Shown in pieces: positions 59,338 through 64,000 of a DNA stretch of 64,000 nt. This DNA comes from Chaetoceros tenuissimus (taxonomy: Eukaryota > Bacillariophyta > Thalassiosirophyceae > Chaetocerotales > Chaetocerotaceae). A model generated the notes under the pieces. That model searched no databases. It had not been told where the DNA came from and saw only the letters and a program-made list of their open reading frames with translations. The position numbers were made by a program, and so were the translations under genes. The stretch is taken from contig BLLK01000045.1 in NCBI GenBank assembly GCA_021927905.1, positions 1,798,001 through 1,862,000 on the forward strand. The letters are read 5' to 3'. Every line of letters starts with the position of its first letter. Within the stretch, counting starts at the first letter, position 1.

Positions 59338-60369
59338 ATGCAAGGAAAGTCTCATGCTAATAGACGGACGTATCGAGGGAAAGGATTCAAAGATGGAAAT
59401 CTCCCCAGAAATTTGAAGGTCAAGAAGAAGAAAGCATCCAAGCCTACTGAAAACAAATATGAGAAAGATGATGCAGACAAAGAAGTCGCAAACCATTCGC
59501 CACAAAAGCAAAGTACAAGTAGTAAGAGTACTATTGATACATCAAGAAAAGAGGAGACTGTTGTTGTGAACGAGGAATATCAGAAAATCATCAATGAGAT
59601 AAAAGATGTACGGCGAAAGATTAGGAACATGCAAGAATCGATACAGTTGTCAGTAAATATTGCTCAACCTCCCATATGGAGAGACAATTGTCTGAACGCA
59701 ACTTTGAACATTGTAAATCAGTGGCGTAGTATCGTGCTATATCATGGAACTTTGAGGTATATCGACAGTCGATTAGATGTCGACAGTAATGTGGACCAAG
59801 CTCTTGACGATGATGAAAATCTGCAAAGTTGTATAGAAGACGAACAAAGCAATTCATCATCTTTGGATGACGACAGCTCTATTTCAAAGGATGAGAGAAA
59901 GGACGAGTCAATTGAAATCAGAGACTTGGATTATCCTTTAGATGTAGAAAATGAGTTGTGTAAAAGTACGCATACAGAAGTATTTGGATTAATTCAAATG
60001 ACTATGCAAGTAGGGCCTTTAAAAGGCAGTAATGCTGGGTACTTCAAGCGATGCGGGAAAGAAGTTGCATCTATGGCAAAAGATTTTTTAGTGAAATGCA
60101 TTTCTTCACAACCAAAGGCTACCACAGCCGATGAAAGTGAGGATATCCAAGATGGTGATTTGATTTCTTCAGAATGCCAAAATGTTTGTATGAAAGAGTT
60201 ACTATTCACATTGAAACAAAGCGAAAATATAGAGAAATGGATAAAAGATGCCGACAAGGCTATTGCAGCCAATAAAGCTCCAAGTAAGTCTGCGCTAAAG
60301 CTTCAGTCTAGTGTAAATACAAAAGACATGAGTCGAAAAGATAAGCGCAGGAAAGGGAAGGTGAAGTGA
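59338..60369 (+). CDS. Uncharacterised basic/acidic protein
   Basis: A single frame encodes 343 residues. The N-terminus is very basic (KDGNLPRNLKVKKKKASKPT), and the C-terminus is too (MSRKDKRRKGKVK). Between them are a coiled-coil-like helix (EEYQKIINEIKDVRRKIRNM), a more folded helical part (LNATLNIVNQWRSIVLYHGT), an acidic Ser/Asp stretch, and a second helical part (FGLIQMTMQVGPLKGSNAGY, then GKEVASMAKDFLVKCIS). The two helical parts may pack together across the acidic linker. The composition suits a nucleolar or RNA-linked protein. That is inference, and I do not recognise the family. Confidence 0.65.
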   Translation: MQGKSHANRRTYRGKGFKDGNLPRNLKVKKKKASKPTENKYEKDDADKEVANHSPQKQSTSSKSTIDTSRKEETVVVNEEYQKIINEIKDVRRKIRNMQESIQLSVNIAQPPIWRDNCLNATLNIVNQWRSIVLYHGTLRYIDSRLDVDSNVDQALDDDENLQSCIEDEQSNSSSLDDDSSISKDERKDESIEIRDLDYPLDVENELCKSTHTEVFGLIQMTMQVGPLKGSNAGYFKRCGKEVASMAKDFLVKCISSQPKATTADESEDIQDGDLISSECQNVCMKELLFTLKQSENIEKWIKDADKAIAANKAPSKSALKLQSSVNTKDMSRKDKRRKGKVK

Positions 60370-60742
60370 AGGCATTCTTCACTCTTATTGAGAGGTTTCC
60401 TCTAAATCAGATCCCAATTGAAAGGTCAAGGTGTCCAGCAGAAAAAGAAAGGAGAACAAGAAAGAAAAAAAGGTGTTTCATGACTAATAGCTAGCCAGTT
60501 ATATTTATTTAGCTATGACTTTAGATACCACTACTTACCTACTAATACTACGTACACTGTCGCATTGGGCTCAAATTTCGCGCCAAAAACATCGAATCAC
60601 GTTCTCCCTACAAATCTTTTATCGCCACTTACTTGAATGTTTTTTAGATTACTCGTAGTTGCCATCAATATAATCTACGAGTACAAATCATTTTCATTGA
60701 GATAGACAGATCAAATAGAGTGTTTTTTAAGTATAACATAGA
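60370..60742. promoter_or_regulatory. Intergenic promoter with an E2F-like site
   Basis: About 370 bases between two plus-strand genes. TTTCGCGCCAAAA at 60576-60588 matches the E2F/DP consensus (TTTSGCGC) on one strand and is nearly palindromic. It lies about 155 bases upstream of the fusion gene start. Confidence 0.4.
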
Positions 60743-62716
60743 ATGGGAGGAGAAGATTTGAATGGTTCTATCGACAGTTCGATGAGAATTTGCTCGTTGC
60801 TCCCTTCTGTTACTGATATTTGCATTGCACTTGGGCTTGCAGATTATTTGGTGGCTGTTACACATGAATGTGATTTCGAATCCATCAATAGAAATAGAAC
60901 AAATGAAAAAGATCTGCATATAGTCACCAAATCAGGCCTCAACCCTAATTTATCTCAGAGAGAAATTGATGATGCTGTCAAGTCCAGTAGTCAAAGTGGC
61001 CATGGTGATGTGTCGTCAATATCCCTTTATCCAATAATAGAGGAAAAGTTTCTTGCTGCAAAACCAACAATCGTGTTGACGCAAAATTTATGTCAAGTTT
61101 GTGCACCAACTCCAAAAGGAGTAAAATCTATCATTAATACTTGTTCTATGGACCCAAATATTGCTATTCATTCTTTTGAACCACATTCCTTGGAGGAAGT
61201 AGTGACATCTTTCGGTGAAGTCGCAAATGTATTGGGTGTCCCCGAAAGAGGGGAAAAGATGATTGCTGCATTTAAGAAACGAATGGATGATATCAGAACG
61301 TCATGTCTCTCGTTGCAAGCGCAAAGAAAGGTCTTGTTATTGGAGTGGTTAGATCCACCGTATGATGCAGGGCATTGGATTCCTGATATGATTGCTTGGT
61401 GTGGATGCGAGACAGTACGGATTGGAAATGAATCATCTAAAAAATCTAAAACCATTACATGGGACGACGTTTATGATGCAGATCCAGACGTTATCATGAT
61501 TGCTTGTTGTGGATTCGATCTGAAAAGGAACATAAATGATATTCACAAGTATATTAATAATCTGAAATCCACAATGGCAGCAAAGGAAAACAAAATATTT
61601 GCTTGTAATGGTGATATGAATTTCGCGAGACCAGGTCCATTTTTATTGGACGGTATCGCGGTGATTGCTAAATGTGTCTATGGTGAAGAGCATACCAGAA
61701 ATATTCGAGGGTTTTCGGAGAAGCCATTAGAATGGCAAAGAGTTGATATCAATGATATCCAAAAGCAACCTTGCACAAAACCATCTGAAATAATAGATAT
61801 TGAAGATATTGGTGATGATTATGTTCGGATTCACAAAGAAGCCTGTGATGCAGGAGAGATGACATATATAGACCCAAAGACTCAGTACCAAGTCTTCACT
61901 GAATTAGCACACAAGAAGAGAGGGAAATGTTGTGGAGCAGGGTGTCGTCATTGTCCTTTCAATCATGAAAATGTCAGAGACAAGGCAAAAAGAATACAGC
62001 AGCCAGCGTTTCTATTCGAAAGCAGTAAAGATGACTATTTTGTCCCAATCAAAGACTCTCAAGAGAGCGAGATAAAAGTCCTATTTTTTAGTGGAGGAAA
62101 GGACTCTTTCTTAGCTTTACGGGCGTTAGTAAAGAATCACAGGGAGAGAGCGGACAGAAGCAAGCTTTGTATCGTCTTATTGACATCGTTCGATGCAGAG
62201 AGTCGTGTTATTGCTCATCAAGAAGTTTCTATTGAAACTGTCACGAAGCAAGCATCTCATCTAAATATTTCACTTTTAGGAGTTCCCATGCATAGAGGAA
62301 CTTCAGAGACGTACGTAGATAGAATATCTTTAGCTCTAGATGTTATTCGTCAAAAAGCAAACCTCGCAAATATTTCCCAAATAAATTCTATTGTATTTGG
62401 TGATTTAAATCTTGCACACATCCGTGGCTGGAGAGATACAGAACTTAGCAAATTTGGAATTCAATTGGAGTATCCTTTATGGAAAGCGAGTTATAATGAT
62501 CTCTTTGAAGACTTGGAGAAATCCTCGGTTGAAGTTGACATTGCTGCGTCTACTAAAGATTATGTAGCGGTTGACCAAAACTTTTCTCGAAATGTAATGA
62601 AAACCATTACAGAAAATAACGGTGATGCATTTGGTGAAAATGGAGAATTCCATACAGTTGCAAAAGTATGGGTAACAACACGGGAGCAAGCTCTTGGACT
62701 CAGTTCACACACATAA
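60743..62716 (+). CDS. Fusion of BtuF-like, DUF5522-like and PP-loop (Dph6-like) domains
   Basis: One intron-free frame encodes 657 residues with three parts. Residues 12-325 resemble periplasmic cobalamin/iron-siderophore binding proteins (BtuF type): MRICSLLPSVTDICIALGLA, then LAAKPTIVLTQNLCQVC and PGPFLLDGIAVIAK. No signal peptide is present. Residues 370-415 contain EMTYIDPKTQYQVFTELAHK, then CCGAGCRHCPFNH, a cysteine cluster like DUF5522. Residues 445-610 hold a PP-loop ATP site, LFFSGGKDSFLALRAL (SGGKDS). Then come SIVFGDLNLAHIRGWRDTE and LEYPLWKASYNDLFEDLE, which match diphthine-ammonia ligase (Dph6)-type ATP pyrophosphatases. PP-loop enzymes activate a substrate by adenylation. The cysteine cluster could bind metal. 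The joint function is unknown. It may modify a tRNA, a protein or a corrinoid. Confidence 0.85.
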   Translation: MGGEDLNGSIDSSMRICSLLPSVTDICIALGLADYLVAVTHECDFESINRNRTNEKDLHIVTKSGLNPNLSQREIDDAVKSSSQSGHGDVSSISLYPIIEEKFLAAKPTIVLTQNLCQVCAPTPKGVKSIINTCSMDPNIAIHSFEPHSLEEVVTSFGEVANVLGVPERGEKMIAAFKKRMDDIRTSCLSLQAQRKVLLLEWLDPPYDAGHWIPDMIAWCGCETVRIGNESSKKSKTITWDDVYDADPDVIMIACCGFDLKRNINDIHKYINNLKSTMAAKENKIFACNGDMNFARPGPFLLDGIAVIAKCVYGEEHTRNIRGFSEKPLEWQRVDINDIQKQPCTKPSEIIDIEDIGDDYVRIHKEACDAGEMTYIDPKTQYQVFTELAHKKRGKCCGAGCRHCPFNHENVRDKAKRIQQPAFLFESSKDDYFVPIKDSQESEIKVLFFSGGKDSFLALRALVKNHRERADRSKLCIVLLTSFDAESRVIAHQEVSIETVTKQASHLNISLLGVPMHRGTSETYVDRISLALDVIRQKANLANISQINSIVFGDLNLAHIRGWRDTELSKFGIQLEYPLWKASYNDLFEDLEKSSVEVDIAASTKDYVAVDQNFSRNVMKTITENNGDAFGENGEFHTVAKVWVTTREQALGLSSHT

Positions 62717-62723
62717 AGCTAGA

Positions 62724-63626
62724 TCATAAATGACTTTTAATGTTAGCACTTTCTCTAAGTTCATATGAAATTGATAATCTTGCCATAGCCAACTCTTGCT
62801 TCACTCTATGATTACATGCTTGGATCCCAGGATATATAGCAAGAATTCCCATATTGTCGTTAATATTTAGCGAATCGAGTAACTGGTCTCCAGCAAGAAT
62901 GCAGATTAAATCAGAAGCGCCCGAATCGTATTCTTTGTAAAGACTTTCAAACATCGCTAACTTCTCCGGAGTATAAAATTTGCCATCTCTCCTTGACATC
63001 ACTTCTAATCCTGCTACAAGGCTTGACAGTGAAATACAAATTAAAATTCCTCTATCCACATGTTCACTGCAATTTGTCCCAGCTTGTAAGTTTGTATATA
63101 AAAAGTAATCAAGAGGACAGTATGCATCAAACGAATGAGACATCCTTCTCTTCTTGCGCAGATGCTCAGATTGCTCAGATTGCTCACATTCGTCTTCACC
63201 ATCGCAGTATGTACTCATAATATCTTCCCTTATTTTTGAATGAACCTGTAGTAAAATGCTATGCAGAGCAGGGACTAAGTCTTTTGTAGCTTGACAAAGC
63301 TCTCCAGAATCAAAGTCATTTGGCCACGGTTGTTCCTCCAATGAATTACAATCTACAAATTGCGCTCGGAATAAAAGTTTTTGACTACTTGGACGATTAA
63401 ATCCCAATAAAGTACCATTCTTGATATATCTATATTTCTCGATAAATTGTTCTACTTTGTCATTATGCTGACTTGCATGAGAAAGGAAGTCTCGTCCTGC
63501 TTTCCAACTCCTGTTCAATTTGCTTTCAGTGAAGCCGTCTACTCGAAAAACAGCAAAAGAGTGTTGGAGCAAACATTTCGAAGCAGCAGCAACATCTTCA
63601 CAAACATGGATTCCTTCACTCATCAT
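62724..63626 (-). CDS. 2OG-Fe(II) oxygenase / isopenicillin-N-synthase-like protein
   Basis: The 300-residue protein begins with an IPNS-like N-terminal segment (LLQHSFAVFRVDGFTESKLN). GTNCSEHVDRGILICIS gives HxD iron ligands, and IQACNHRVKQELAMARLSIS supplies the distal His and an R-x-S pair that would bind 2-oxoglutarate. The Pro-rich and acidic insert (CDGEDECEQSEQSEHLRKKR) between is specific to this protein. The fold is that of non-haem iron oxygenases. The substrate is unknown. Its stop codon is only 7 bases from that of the convergent fusion gene, so the two 3' untranslated regions must overlap. Confidence 0.75.
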   Translation of the reverse strand: MMSEGIHVCEDVAAASKCLLQHSFAVFRVDGFTESKLNRSWKAGRDFLSHASQHNDKVEQFIEKYRYIKNGTLLGFNRPSSQKLLFRAQFVDCNSLEEQPWPNDFDSGELCQATKDLVPALHSILLQVHSKIREDIMSTYCDGEDECEQSEQSEHLRKKRRMSHSFDAYCPLDYFLYTNLQAGTNCSEHVDRGILICISLSSLVAGLEVMSRRDGKFYTPEKLAMFESLYKEYDSGASDLICILAGDQLLDSLNINDNMGILAIYPGIQACNHRVKQELAMARLSISYELRESANIKSHL

Positions 63627-64000
63627 CTTCCTCCAAGCTTATACCCTGATGTATTGTCATACATACAATATGGCAATGGAGAATAGAACATAACAATAAA
63701 ACATACATACCTTAAATGAAAAGCAAGATGAATGATGAAAAAGGATAGAGAAACAGAAAGAAGTCCCTTTCCGTCTGGCCTTCGATGAAACTAATTTAGT
63801 GAGATGTCATTTTTTGTTTTCATTTTTCATTTGAGTTTTATGAATATGATTCCTAGACTTTAACAATTCTCTTGTAATTGTCTTGAGGAAATCAGGCTTT
63901 CAATAAAATTTAAACCGGAAATCCGATAGAGAAAATAGAAAATACGAAGAAAATGTAAAAAGTGTATCAGTTTTACTCGTAGTTGAAAGAATGTATTCTA
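63627..64000. other. 5' flank at right edge
   Basis: AT-rich sequence upstream of the IPNS-like gene, open at the window edge. No gene is supported. Confidence 0.3.

Noticed and set aside
1-64000. Virus-like or LTR elements, CRISPR arrays and tRNA genes
   Set aside because: I looked for polymerase, integrase and capsid motifs, regular spacer arrays and cloverleaf sequences, and found none I could support.

Overview
The window reads as nuclear DNA of a photosynthetic stramenopile, most likely a diatom. It is AT-rich and gene-dense. Genes are mostly intron-poor, and the introns that fit the reading frames are short GT-AG introns of about 50 to 270 bases. A light-harvesting-family protein, an HSF-type regulator, a CXC (tesmin/TSO1-type) regulator and several type II membrane proteins all fit a diatom. 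I found no tRNA, rRNA, CRISPR array, or reverse transcriptase or integrase gene.

Layout. 1-6.5 kb: a protein open at the left edge, a light-harvesting-like protein with a long acidic extension, a 103-residue single-helix membrane protein and a two-helix membrane protein. 6.8-7.8 kb: an inverted-repeat element resembling a non-autonomous DNA transposon. 9-21 kb: a TPR protein, a DHHC palmitoyltransferase, ORC4, an SGNH-hydrolase-like type II membrane protein and a large F-box-like protein. 21.5-26.6 kb: ribosomal protein L5 and a 1000-residue, seven-exon membrane protein with about twelve Notch-type (LNR) modules, a 6-base microexon and a Ser-Pro-Pro tail. 26.9-35.4 kb: a CDF-type transporter, an F-box/SirB1 protein, a proteasome alpha2-like subunit carrying a signal peptide, a SAM-methyltransferase-like protein and a four-exon leucine-rich-repeat protein. 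35.5-38.2 kb: gene-poor DNA with decayed Cys/His modules and a duplicated first exon. 38.3-47.6 kb: a twin Cys/His-module protein, a possible HROB-like OB-fold protein, a small three-helix membrane protein, a ketopantoate-reductase-family enzyme, the F1-ATPase assembly factor ATP11 and another F-box protein. 48.3-54.2 kb: a Polo-like kinase domain without a polo-box, an HSF and a CXC regulator. 54.6-63.6 kb: a secretory FKBP isomerase, two uncharacterised basic proteins, two 2-oxoglutarate/Fe(II) oxygenase-like proteins, and a fusion of a BtuF-like domain, a DUF5522-like cysteine motif and a PP-loop (Dph6-like) domain.

The genes do not form one pathway; this is an ordinary mixed chromosomal stretch. 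Themes that recur are replication and genome upkeep (ORC4, possible HROB, PLK-like kinase, CXC factor), ubiquitin-linked F-box proteins, and proteins routed into or across membranes. The most unusual items are the signal-peptide proteasome alpha2 paralogue, the three-part BtuF/DUF5522/PP-loop fusion and the LNR membrane protein with its microexon. Splice models below were read by eye and checked for frame arithmetic, not against transcripts.
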